A stretch of DNA of 64,000 nt, from the NCBI RefSeq assembly GCF_003111685.1, contig NZ_CP022189.1, positions 574,001-638,000 on the forward strand. The letters are read 5' to 3'. Shown here one piece after another: positions 53,322 to 60,144 of the stretch; position 1 is the stretch's first letter; every line of letters begins with the position of its first letter. The notes beneath the pieces are model-generated. The model was not told the DNA's origin. It did not search any database and saw only the letters and a program-made list of their open reading frames with translations. A program made the position numbers and the translations under genes. This DNA is from Alloyangia pacifica. GTDB taxonomy: Bacteria > Pseudomonadota > Alphaproteobacteria > Rhodobacterales > Rhodobacteraceae.

Positions 53322-54425
53322 TTAGCTGCCGTAGGAGGTCAGATCGATCTTCGACCAGATTTCCTCGGTGCGCAGCGCGCCCAGATCTTCGGGGGACATG
53401 CCAGGGGTGACCAGTCCTTCCCACTTTTCGATAAGCGCCATGTAGCGGTCGATCTTCGTCTGGGCGTCGCTCACGCCACGCTCCTCGAGGATCGAGGCCG
53501 CATTTGCGAGGCGCTCCTCGTTGAAGCTGTCGCGGGCGTCGATCAGGCTCTGGTCGGGCTCGATGAACTCGACCATGTCGCCGGCGCGGACCTCCTCGAT
53601 CTGCCGATCAAAGGCGGCCATGCCGGTCGCGATGCCATATTGCGCCGCGGTGGCCAGCGCCATGCGGTCGTCGGCATCCATGCGGTCCCAGAGCATCGTG
53701 CTCGCGGTGGTGATCGCGGCGCCGTTGAACACGCCCTGCTCGATTTCGGTCACGTAGTCGACGACGTCGCCGAGGCGGTTGGCGATGATCTCGTGCGGCG
53801 AAGAGAAGGTCGCATCGATCACGCCCTGGCTGAGGCTCTCGAAGAGCTCGGACGAGGGCATCTGCACCGGTGCACCGCCGACACTTTCGATGAAGGCCGC
53901 GTAGAAGGGCGACCCCGAACGGACCTTGAGGCCCTTCATGTCGTCCAAGGTCTTCACCGGCTTTGTCGACAGCAGGTCATAGAGCGGCGTGGTGTCCGAG
54001 CCGAGGTAGATCTGCCCGTTGCGGGTGAACTCGGCCTGGCAGGGCTCGCAGGTGGCGATGTACTCGGTCACCGCAGAGCTGACGACCGCGGCGCTGGAGC
54101 CCAGCATCGAAAGTTCCGACACGAGCACGCTTTCGGGGTACTCGGCGACGAAATAGGGCATGAGCAGCGCACCGAACTCGGTCACGCCGTCGCGCAGGCC
54201 GGTGGACATCTCATTGGGCGCGACCAGCCCCGAGGGCGTGTCCTGACCTGTCCAGCGCCCGTCCGTCAGCTCTTCGAGCTTTTTGAACATCGTCGGATAG
54301 ACGTCCTTGGCGACGGCGTGGTTGGGGCCGAAGCCGCTGGTGGCGCGGATGGTGTCCGCCGAAGCGCTGACGGCAAGCGCGGAAATCGAGCAGGCGAGCA
54401 GGCTCGCTGCAAAATGCATCTTCAT
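53322..54425 (-). CDS. dctP: TRAP transporter substrate-binding protein DctP
   Basis: This 367-residue periplasmic binding protein has a signal peptide (FAASLLACSISALAVSASA, cut before DTIRAT). The DctP fold shows SGFGPNHAVAKDVYPTMFKK, then GLKVRSGSPFYAAFIESVGG, with the Arg that usually contacts the ligand carboxylate, and VQMPSSELFESLSQGVIDAT. Two cysteines (ATCEPCQAEF) may form a disulfide. It is somewhat longer than average. The substrate is inferred to be a hydroxycinnamate or a related aromatic carboxylate from the operon, analogous to the TarP protein of Rhodopseudomonas. It is the second gene after marR. Confidence 0.9.
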   Translation of the reverse strand: MKMHFAASLLACSISALAVSASADTIRATSGFGPNHAVAKDVYPTMFKKLEELTDGRWTGQDTPSGLVAPNEMSTGLRDGVTEFGALLMPYFVAEYPESVLVSELSMLGSSAAVVSSAVTEYIATCEPCQAEFTRNGQIYLGSDTTPLYDLLSTKPVKTLDDMKGLKVRSGSPFYAAFIESVGGAPVQMPSSELFESLSQGVIDATFSSPHEIIANRLGDVVDYVTEIEQGVFNGAAITTASTMLWDRMDADDRMALATAAQYGIATGMAAFDRQIEEVRAGDMVEFIEPDQSLIDARDSFNEERLANAASILEERGVSDAQTKIDRYMALIEKWEGLVTPGMSPEDLGALRTEEIWSKIDLTSYGS

Positions 54426-54482
54426 GGTTATCCTCCCTGTGACAGTTCGCGGCCGGACTCCTCTGCCGCCCGCGCCCTTCGT

Positions 54483-54956
54483 TCAGCGCGTGGTGTCCTC
54501 GAGCCGCTGCAAGACGGCCATCAGGTGCGCGCGGTCCTTTTCGTCGAGCCGGCCGATGATCTGGTCCTCGGCCGTTCTCACCTTCTGAGCGGCACGGTCG
54601 CGCAGGCGGCGTCCACGCAGCGTTGCCGCCAGCGCGTAGCGCCGACGGTCGGTGGGAACCTTCTTGCGGGTGATGAGGCCGCGCTGTTCCAGCTCGTCGA
54701 TGATCACGACAAGGTTCGAGCGCTCCATTTGCAAGGCGTCCGCAAGCTCCGACTGCACGATCCCGGCGTTGTCGGCGATGATCGACAGGCACGAAAAGCT
54801 GACCACGCGCAGGTCGTCCTCGGCCAGCGCACGCTGCGCCTCGGGCTGAATCTGCATGTAGGCGCGTTTCAGCCGGTATCCGATCAGCTCGCCAAGCACC
54901 GTATCCTCCACAGTCGGCCCGCCACGGTCTTCGGAAAGGTCGTCAGTCTGCGGCAT
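54483..54956 (-). CDS. MarR-family regulator, CouR/HcaR-like
   Basis: This 157-residue winged-helix MarR repressor has recognition region VQSELADALQMERSNLVVII (near residues 65-85), DELEQRGLITRKKVPTDRR (the wing) and a C-terminal helix ending LMAVLQRLEDTTR. The N-terminus contains GELIGYRLKRAYMQIQP. In Rhodopseudomonas (CouR) and Agrobacterium (HcaR), MarR proteins of this type repress the hydroxycinnamate genes and release DNA on binding the aroyl-CoA. It is the first gene of the operon, behind a perfect dyad. AGGAGGAG precedes the ATG at 54956; 26 more residues are readable upstream. Confidence 0.88.
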   Translation of the reverse strand: MPQTDDLSEDRGGPTVEDTVLGELIGYRLKRAYMQIQPEAQRALAEDDLRVVSFSCLSIIADNAGIVQSELADALQMERSNLVVIIDELEQRGLITRKKVPTDRRRYALAATLRGRRLRDRAAQKVRTAEDQIIGRLDEKDRAHLMAVLQRLEDTTR

Positions 54957-54989
54957 GGGCTCCTCCTGCGCAAAACGGTATGTAGGATA

Positions 54990-55010
54990 ATAGTTATAGT
55001 CAATAACTAT
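54990..55010. promoter_or_regulatory. Perfect dyad, probable MarR operator
   Basis: ATAGTTAT and ATAACTAT are exact reverse complements separated by five bases, 34 bases before the marR start codon. TTGACT, a likely -35 element on the minus strand, lies inside it (spacer and right part of the dyad). A bound dimer would block transcription of the whole catabolic operon. Operator assignment is inference from symmetry and place. Confidence 0.7.
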
Positions 55011-55066
55011 TTCCGCGGGCGCTTTGCCGCCCATGGCGGGGCGGCGGGCCGAAGGCGTCCACCGAG

Positions 55067-56926
55067 CTAAGCTGGGAGCAGAAAGCCATTGAAGAAAATA
55101 GAAATTTCATCCTCCGCGTCGAGTGGGAGAACCTGCGCAACATATTGGTCCGGGCGCAGGACAAGCAGCGCCCCGCGCGACCTGTCGATGCCGCGAAGGT
55201 CGAAAATATCGGGGCCGTTGAACGCCGGGCAGAAGGCTTTTCCAAAGTCGGTCAGCCCATGTCTGCCCTTCTTCGGCAGCAGCGCGGGGGGCAGTGCCTC
55301 GAGTCGCATCTCGCGGTGCGGGGTCTGGAAGACCGCACGCAGGTCGATGACGCTGTCTGGATCCGCGCCCTTCGGCGTAAATCGCGCGATCACCGGCACC
55401 AGCACGTCGCAGAACTGAGCGATGGCGCCGCCCGGCTGGCCGCTGTCTCCCTCGGGGGCGAAGGCCAGCACCCGCCAGCGTCCGTCGGCCTTGAAGGCAT
55501 GGCCGAGCTGCATCGGCTTCGCATCCGCCAGCCGTACCACCGGCGCTGAATGGAAACGCTTGCCGACCACTTGCCCTGCCGCCAGTGCCTGGTGCTCGGT
55601 GCCGCCGGTGATCAGCGAGGCATCGTAGCGCGTTTCGACCCCGGCGGTGTAGCGCCCGTGCTGCGTGAAATAGCGTTGGAACTGCTCGGCCTCGGCATCG
55701 TCCTTCGGCTTGGCGCTGAACAGCCGCGCCATGTCGCGGTCGAAGTCGATCAGCTCCTTGGCCTTGGCGCGGCGCTCTTCGGAGTAGGTGTCGAGCAGGG
55801 CAGGGGCGGCGCGTCCGCGCAGCACGGCAGCGAGCTTCCAGCCGAGGTTGAACGTATCGGCCATGCTGACGTTCATGCCTTGCCCGGCCTTGGGGCTGTG
55901 GGTGTGGCAGGCGTCCCCGGCGATGAAGACGCGCGGGCTGCGGGTGCCGCGCGCGTCCTCGGGCACGTCGTCGAAGGCATCGCAGACCCGCTGGCCGATC
56001 TCGTACGCGGACCACCAGGCGACTTCCTTTACCTCGAGCGTATAGGGGGCCAGAATCGCCTGCGCCTTGGCGATCAGCAGCTCGGCGCTCACATCGCGGT
56101 CGGCGGCGCGTTCGTCGCCGCGCAGCTCGCCCAATTCGATGTACAGGCGCACCATGTAGCCGCCTTCGCGCGGGATGATCAGCACGCTGCCCTGACCCTC
56201 GGACTGGATCGCCGCCTTGAGCCGGATGTCAGGGAAATCCGTCACCGGCAGTACATCCATCACGCCCCAGAGCTGGCGCGCCGACTCGCCCTTGAGCGCA
56301 TGGCCCATCGCGCCGCGTACGGTGCTGCGCGCGCCGTCACAGCCGACGACGTAACGGGCGCGGATGGTCTCGGTGCCCTTGCCGTCGCGCCGGTTGAACG
56401 TGGCCTGCATCGGGTGGTCGGCATCGTCGCTCTTGGACAGCGCCACCAGCTCGCGGTTGTAGTCCGGTGTCAGGCGGCGTGGAGAATTGCGCATGATCTC
56501 CAGATAGAAATCATGCACGCGCGCCTGGTTGAGGATGACATGCGGCATCTCGGACAGATCATCCGCGACATCCTGGATGCGGTCGGCGCGGTGCAGGACG
56601 CCGTCAGTGTCTGGTCGCCAGAAGGCGACCTCATTGACCCAGTAGCCCTCTTTCATGACCTTTTCAGCAAAGCCAAAGGCCTCGAACATCTCCAGCGAAC
56701 GGCAGGCGATGCCATCGGCCTGTCCAACCTCGAGCGGGCCGGGTTTGCGCTCGGCGATGCGAACTGTGATCTCCGGAAAGGCCGAGAGCTGGGCGGCGAG
56801 CGTCAGCCCCGCCGGGCCGCAGCCGACAATCAGCACATCGACGTCCTGCGCCTTGTGATCTGCGCCGGGCAGGGCAGGGGCGACGGCGGGATCCCCGCTG
56901 CGAAATCCGTTCAGGTGAAACTGCAT
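55067..56926 (-). CDS. mobA: 3-hydroxybenzoate 4-monooxygenase-like FAD monooxygenase
   Basis: This 619-residue class A flavoprotein monooxygenase of the phenol hydroxylase/MobA type has FAD motif DVDVLIVGCGPAGLTLAAQL (near residue 30), RYVVGCDGARSTVRGAMG (near 195, the DG motif) and RVFIAGDACHTHSPKAGQGM (near 330, the GD motif). A C-terminal thioredoxin-like dimerisation domain follows (about 460-619). The size and the residues after the GD motif match 3-hydroxybenzoate 4-hydroxylase, which makes protocatechuate. GGAGGA precedes the ATG. The divergent MarR gene mirrors the mobA-mobR arrangement of Comamonas. Phenol or resorcinol hydroxylase activity is the main alternative. Confidence 0.8.
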   Translation of the reverse strand: MQFHLNGFRSGDPAVAPALPGADHKAQDVDVLIVGCGPAGLTLAAQLSAFPEITVRIAERKPGPLEVGQADGIACRSLEMFEAFGFAEKVMKEGYWVNEVAFWRPDTDGVLHRADRIQDVADDLSEMPHVILNQARVHDFYLEIMRNSPRRLTPDYNRELVALSKSDDADHPMQATFNRRDGKGTETIRARYVVGCDGARSTVRGAMGHALKGESARQLWGVMDVLPVTDFPDIRLKAAIQSEGQGSVLIIPREGGYMVRLYIELGELRGDERAADRDVSAELLIAKAQAILAPYTLEVKEVAWWSAYEIGQRVCDAFDDVPEDARGTRSPRVFIAGDACHTHSPKAGQGMNVSMADTFNLGWKLAAVLRGRAAPALLDTYSEERRAKAKELIDFDRDMARLFSAKPKDDAEAEQFQRYFTQHGRYTAGVETRYDASLITGGTEHQALAAGQVVGKRFHSAPVVRLADAKPMQLGHAFKADGRWRVLAFAPEGDSGQPGGAIAQFCDVLVPVIARFTPKGADPDSVIDLRAVFQTPHREMRLEALPPALLPKKGRHGLTDFGKAFCPAFNGPDIFDLRGIDRSRGALLVLRPDQYVAQVLPLDAEDEISIFFNGFLLPA

Positions 56927-56946
56927 GGTCCGATCCTCCCCATTTA

Positions 56947-57007
56947 GTAAGTGTACATATTATAATCCTGTGGTCGGGCGCGGAGTCAATATGGTAAGTT
57001 CACGTAT
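56947..57007. promoter_or_regulatory. Two similar sites in the mobA-mobR divergent promoter
   Basis: GTAAGTGTACATAT (56947-56960) and GTAAGTTCACGTAT (56994-57007) agree at 11 of 14 positions and start 47 bp apart, one near each gene. The first contains the palindrome TGTACA. They are likely binding sites for the divergently encoded MarR protein. Confidence 0.6.
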
Positions 57008-57027
57008 CATCTGTTGGAGCCTAACCC

Positions 57028-57459
57028 ATGACGTCACGGGACGATCTTAACAGGATGCCCGGCCACCTGATCCGCAGGCTGAACCAGCGCTCGACCGCAG
57101 TTTTCTCGGAGCGGTTGAAATTGGCACCTGTGGAGCTGACCTCGGTGCAATACGCCGCGCTCGACGTGCTGGCGCGCGAGCCGGGGATCGACCAGGCCCG
57201 GCTTGCAGCGCTCATCGCCTATGACCGGGCGACGATCGGCGAGGTGGTGAAGCGGCTCGAGAAAAAGGAGCTGGTGGCGCGGCAGGTGAACGAGGAGGAT
57301 CGGCGCGCCCGCAGCCTGCGCCTGACCGCAGCGGGCGAGACCGCCCTCGCGCAGGTCGCCCCGATGGTCGCGGCGCTGCAGGCAGAGATACTTGGCAATC
57401 TCGATGAGGACGAAAGAACGCAGTTCATGGAGCTCCTGCGCAAGGCGGTGGAAGCCTGA
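57028..57459 (+). CDS. mobR: MarR-family regulator, MobR-like
   Basis: This 143-residue MarR protein has the winged helix LTSVQYAALDVLAREPGIDQ, RLAALIAYDRATIGEVVKRL (recognition helix) and KKELVARQVNEEDRRARSLR (wing). The C-terminal helix is LDEDERTQFMELLRKAVEA. It is divergent from mobA with 101 bp between start codons. In Comamonas testosteroni, MobR is a MarR-type repressor that binds the mobR-mobA intergenic region and responds to 3-hydroxybenzoate; the same is proposed here. The gene symbol follows that arrangement. Confidence 0.8.
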   Translation: MTSRDDLNRMPGHLIRRLNQRSTAVFSERLKLAPVELTSVQYAALDVLAREPGIDQARLAALIAYDRATIGEVVKRLEKKELVARQVNEEDRRARSLRLTAAGETALAQVAPMVAALQAEILGNLDEDERTQFMELLRKAVEA

Positions 57460-57503
57460 AGGGTTTTTTCCGCCCCGGGGGTGACTCCGTGAGCGGGCTA
57501 AAT

Positions 57504-57523
57504 ACATTCACTGTGTAGAATGT
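57504..57523 (+). promoter_or_regulatory. SqrR/BigR-type operator ahead of the persulfide dioxygenase gene
   Basis: ACATTC and GAATGT form perfect 6-base arms around an 8-base spacer, matching the ATTC-N8-GAAT form known for the sulfide-responsive ArsR-family repressor SqrR of Rhodobacter and BigR of related species. It lies 40 bp before the start codon, a typical repressor site. No sqrR-like gene is in the window. Confidence 0.65.
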
Positions 57524-57563
57524 GATCGGACGGTCCGACCTGCTTGACCGCAAGGAGACAAAG

Positions 57564-58436
57564 ATGACCCCAAGCCCCGTCGTTAAGTCGTTCTGGGACG
57601 AGCCCACCGGCAGCTGGCAATACGTTTTCCATGACCCGCGGACCCTGAAGGGCGCCATCGTCGACCCGGTGCTGGACTTCGATCCGCTGGCCGCTGCGAC
57701 GCGCACCCATAGCGCCGATGCGATCATTGCCTATGTGCGCGAGGCCGGGATCGAGATCACCCACGTCCTCGACACGCACCCCCACGCCGACCATTTCTCG
57801 GCCGCGCCCTACATCAAGTCAAAGATCGGCGGCACCACTGCCATTGGTGAGCACGTGACCAAGGTGCAGAAGCTCTGGCAGGACATCTACAACCTGCCCG
57901 ACTTGCCGACCGACGGTGCGCAATGGGACGTGCTCTATGCTGACGGCGACGCGTTCATGGTCGGCGACATCCCGGTGCAGGTGATCTTCAGCCCTGGCCA
58001 CACGCTGGCCTCGATCACCTATGTGGCGGGCGACGCGGCCTTCGTGCATGACACCTTCATGATGCCCGACAGCGGCACCTCGCGGGCGGACTTCCCGGGA
58101 GGCAGCTCGGCGGACCTCTACGAGAGCCTGATGAGGATCCTCTCCCTGCCGGACGAAACGCGGCTCTACGTCGGCCACGACTACGCCCCCGACGGCCGCG
58201 AGGCGCAATGCTGCGCCACGGTGGCAGAGCACAAGGCGCGCAACATCCATCTCAAAGGTGCCCCGACAGAGGCCGAGTACCGCGCGGTGCGCGACAAGCG
58301 CGACGCGACATTGCCGCTTCCCAAGCTGATGCTTGCGGCGCTGCAGGTGAACATCCGCGGCGGGCGCCTGCCCGAGGCCGAGGAGAACGGCCGCAGCTAC
58401 CTCAAGATCCCGCTGAACCACTTCGAGCCGCGGTAA
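57564..58436 (+). CDS. MBL-fold persulfide-dioxygenase-type hydrolase (Blh/ETHE1-like)
   Basis: This 290-residue metallo-beta-lactamase-fold protein has metal motif LDTHPHADHFSAAPYIKSKI (near residue 65), FSPGHTLASITYVAG (near 145), FVHDTFMMPDSGTSRADFPG and LYVGHDYAPDGR. The HxHxDH, Asp and SGTSRADF pattern matches the non-heme iron persulfide dioxygenase group (Blh/SdoA), which oxidises glutathione persulfide to sulfite. An SqrR/BigR-like operator lies just upstream, which supports the sulfur role. AAGGAGA precedes the ATG. Closely related hydrolases of unknown substrate remain possible. Confidence 0.82.
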   Translation: MTPSPVVKSFWDEPTGSWQYVFHDPRTLKGAIVDPVLDFDPLAAATRTHSADAIIAYVREAGIEITHVLDTHPHADHFSAAPYIKSKIGGTTAIGEHVTKVQKLWQDIYNLPDLPTDGAQWDVLYADGDAFMVGDIPVQVIFSPGHTLASITYVAGDAAFVHDTFMMPDSGTSRADFPGGSSADLYESLMRILSLPDETRLYVGHDYAPDGREAQCCATVAEHKARNIHLKGAPTEAEYRAVRDKRDATLPLPKLMLAALQVNIRGGRLPEAEENGRSYLKIPLNHFEPR

Positions 58437-58467
58437 GGACGCCGCGCCGCCCGCCGCGCTGACTGTC

Positions 58468-58959
58468 TCAGGCGTGCTCAGCCCCGGTAAGACCCGCGAA
58501 CTTGCCGTCGTGGTAGAGCAGCGGATCCGAGGGGCTGCCCCAATCGGTGACCGCGACCACCTCGCCGATGAAGATCGTGTGGGTGCCGAAGCTGCTCTTC
58601 TGCGCCGGGCGGCAGTCGAAGCTCACCTGTGCGCCGCGCAGGGCAGGGGCGCCGGTTTCCAGCGCAGACCACTCGCCCATCTCGAAGCGGGTCTCGCGGT
58701 CCCTGGGGGTGGCGAAGCGCATTGCGACGTCCTGCTGGCCGCGCGACAGCACGTTGACGCAGAAGGACCGGGCCTCGCTCAGGTGCTCGTGGATCGAGGC
58801 CGAGGCGTTGACGCAGATCAGCAGGCTCGGCGGCTCGGCGCTGAGCGAGGTGACGGCGGTGGCGATCAGCCCGTGCCGCGCATTGCCTGCCTCGCAGGTG
58901 ACCAGCGAAACGCCGGCGGCAAGGCGGCGCATGCCGGATTTGAAATCGTTGGGATCCAT
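58468..58959 (-). CDS. Flavin reductase family protein (HpaC/RutF type)
   Basis: This 163-residue split-barrel flavin:NAD(P)H reductase has FKSGMRRLAAGVSLVTCEAG at the N-terminus, then IATAVTSLSAEPPSLLICVN, SFCVNVLSRGQQDVAMRF and the late SSFGTHTIFIGEVVAV. These proteins supply reduced FMN or FAD to two-component monooxygenases. RutF of the pyrimidine pathway has the same length and layout, and a rutE gene lies divergently, but no rutA or other rut gene is visible, so the partner oxygenase is unknown. AAAGGA precedes the ATG. It is convergent with the persulfide dioxygenase gene. Confidence 0.85.
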   Translation of the reverse strand: MDPNDFKSGMRRLAAGVSLVTCEAGNARHGLIATAVTSLSAEPPSLLICVNASASIHEHLSEARSFCVNVLSRGQQDVAMRFATPRDRETRFEMGEWSALETGAPALRGAQVSFDCRPAQKSSFGTHTIFIGEVVAVTDWGSPSDPLLYHDGKFAGLTGAEHA

Positions 58960-59346
58960 TCAGTCATCCTTTCCTTCGGTCACGGCGGGCCGGGAGGAAG
59001 CCAGCGCCGGGGCAATCCGGTGGGCACGCCGCGCTGCGGGCCGAGCGGCGGCGGGTCCGGGACTGCTGGTCCATGAATGCAGGGCACCGGCGCCGCCGTC
59101 CAGAGTACATCGACCTTCGAAAGGTTGGGCCGGCCCCGGCGTAACGAAAGCGCCCTGTCATTTGCGAGAGGCCGCGGGTGCCGCCGTGTGCCCGGATCTT
59201 GGGCACCCGGCGCGTGACATCGCGCCCCGGGGAGCCTCCGCTCCGGGGCGAAGGCCCGTCGCTCTTGCACCCGCTCTCCGGGCGGGGGAAGTCATCGAGC
59301 GGCGCCACGCCCCAGACGCCCGAATGACGACTGAAAGGCACGATAG
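58960..59346. other. Divergent gap between flavin reductase and rutE
   Basis: About 390 bp without a supported gene. It must hold promoters for both neighbours. A hairpin at 59223-59250 has perfect 8-base outer arms CGCCCCGG/CCGGGGCG and a 3-bp inner stem, without a T-run. No clear promoter or operator was found, and short open frames in it look random. Confidence 0.5.
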
Positions 59347-59952
59347 ATGAAAGACCTCCTCCCCAACGGCGCGCTCGACGCCGAGGCGCTCGACACGCTC
59401 TTCCTCGAGGCTCGCAGCCAGAACGCCTGGCAGGACAAGGACATCCCCGAGGAGATCCTCGAACAGCTCTATGATCTGGTAAAGATGGGCCCGACCTCGG
59501 CCAACTGTTCCCCCGCGCGCTTCGTCTTCATCCGCAGCCGGGAGGCCAAGGAACTGCTCGCCCCCGCCCTGTCGAGCGGCAACCGCGACAAGACCCTGTC
59601 GGCCCCGGTCACCGTCATCGTCTGTCAGGACATGGCGTTCTACGACAAGCTCGGGGAGCTCTTCCCGCATGTCGATGCGAAGCCCTGGTTCACCGGCTCC
59701 GAGGCAATGATCTCCGAGACTGCCTTCCGCAATTCCTCGCTTCAGGGCGGCTACCTGATCATGGCGGCCCGTGCGCTCGGTCTCGACTGCGGTCCGATGT
59801 CGGGCTTCGATGCCAAGCTGGTCGAGCAGACGTTCCTCGCCGGCACCAGTTGGAAAGTGAACTTCATGGTGAACCTCGGCTACGGTGATCCCTCGCAGGT
59901 CTTCGGCCGCCTGCCGCGCCTGAAGATGGAAGACGCCTGCAAGCTGCTCTGA
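59347..59952 (+). CDS. rutE: Malonic semialdehyde reductase RutE (nitroreductase fold)
   Basis: This 201-residue NADH-dependent flavoprotein closely follows E. coli RutE in order of blocks: [20 protein letters not shown] (residues about 43-62), [60 protein letters not shown] and [20 protein letters not shown], ending [15 protein letters not shown]. It reduces the toxic semialdehyde to 3-hydroxypropionate. The rest of the rut operon is absent; the nearest possible relative is the divergent flavin reductase. AAAGG precedes the ATG. Followed by a terminator-like hairpin. Confidence 0.92.
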   Translation: MKDLLPNGALDAEALDTLFLEARSQNAWQDKDIPEEILEQLYDLVKMGPTSANCSPARFVFIRSREAKELLAPALSSGNRDKTLSAPVTVIVCQDMAFYDKLGELFPHVDAKPWFTGSEAMISETAFRNSSLQGGYLIMAARALGLDCGPMSGFDAKLVEQTFLAGTSWKVNFMVNLGYGDPSQVFGRLPRLKMEDACKLL

Positions 59953-59961
59953 CGCGTGCCT

Positions 59962-59990
59962 GCTCCGGCGCGCGCCGCCGGAGCCTTTCT
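59962..59990 (+). terminator. Probable terminator after rutE
   Basis: Stem GCTCCGGC/GCCGGAGC with a 7-base GC loop, followed by CTTTCT, ten bases after the stop codon. The T-tract is short, so termination may be partial before pheT. Confidence 0.6.
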
Positions 59991-60144
59991 CCTAATACCC
60001 CGGGGGTGACTTGGTCGCAGGCCACGAGAGGCATCGCTTGCTCTCTCCGTCCCGGCCCGGGGACCTCTCCGGGCCAACCCCCTTTCCCCTCCCGCCTCAT
60101 TCCGCTAAGGACCGGAGCCAAGCGAAACCAAGCCGGGCCGAGAG

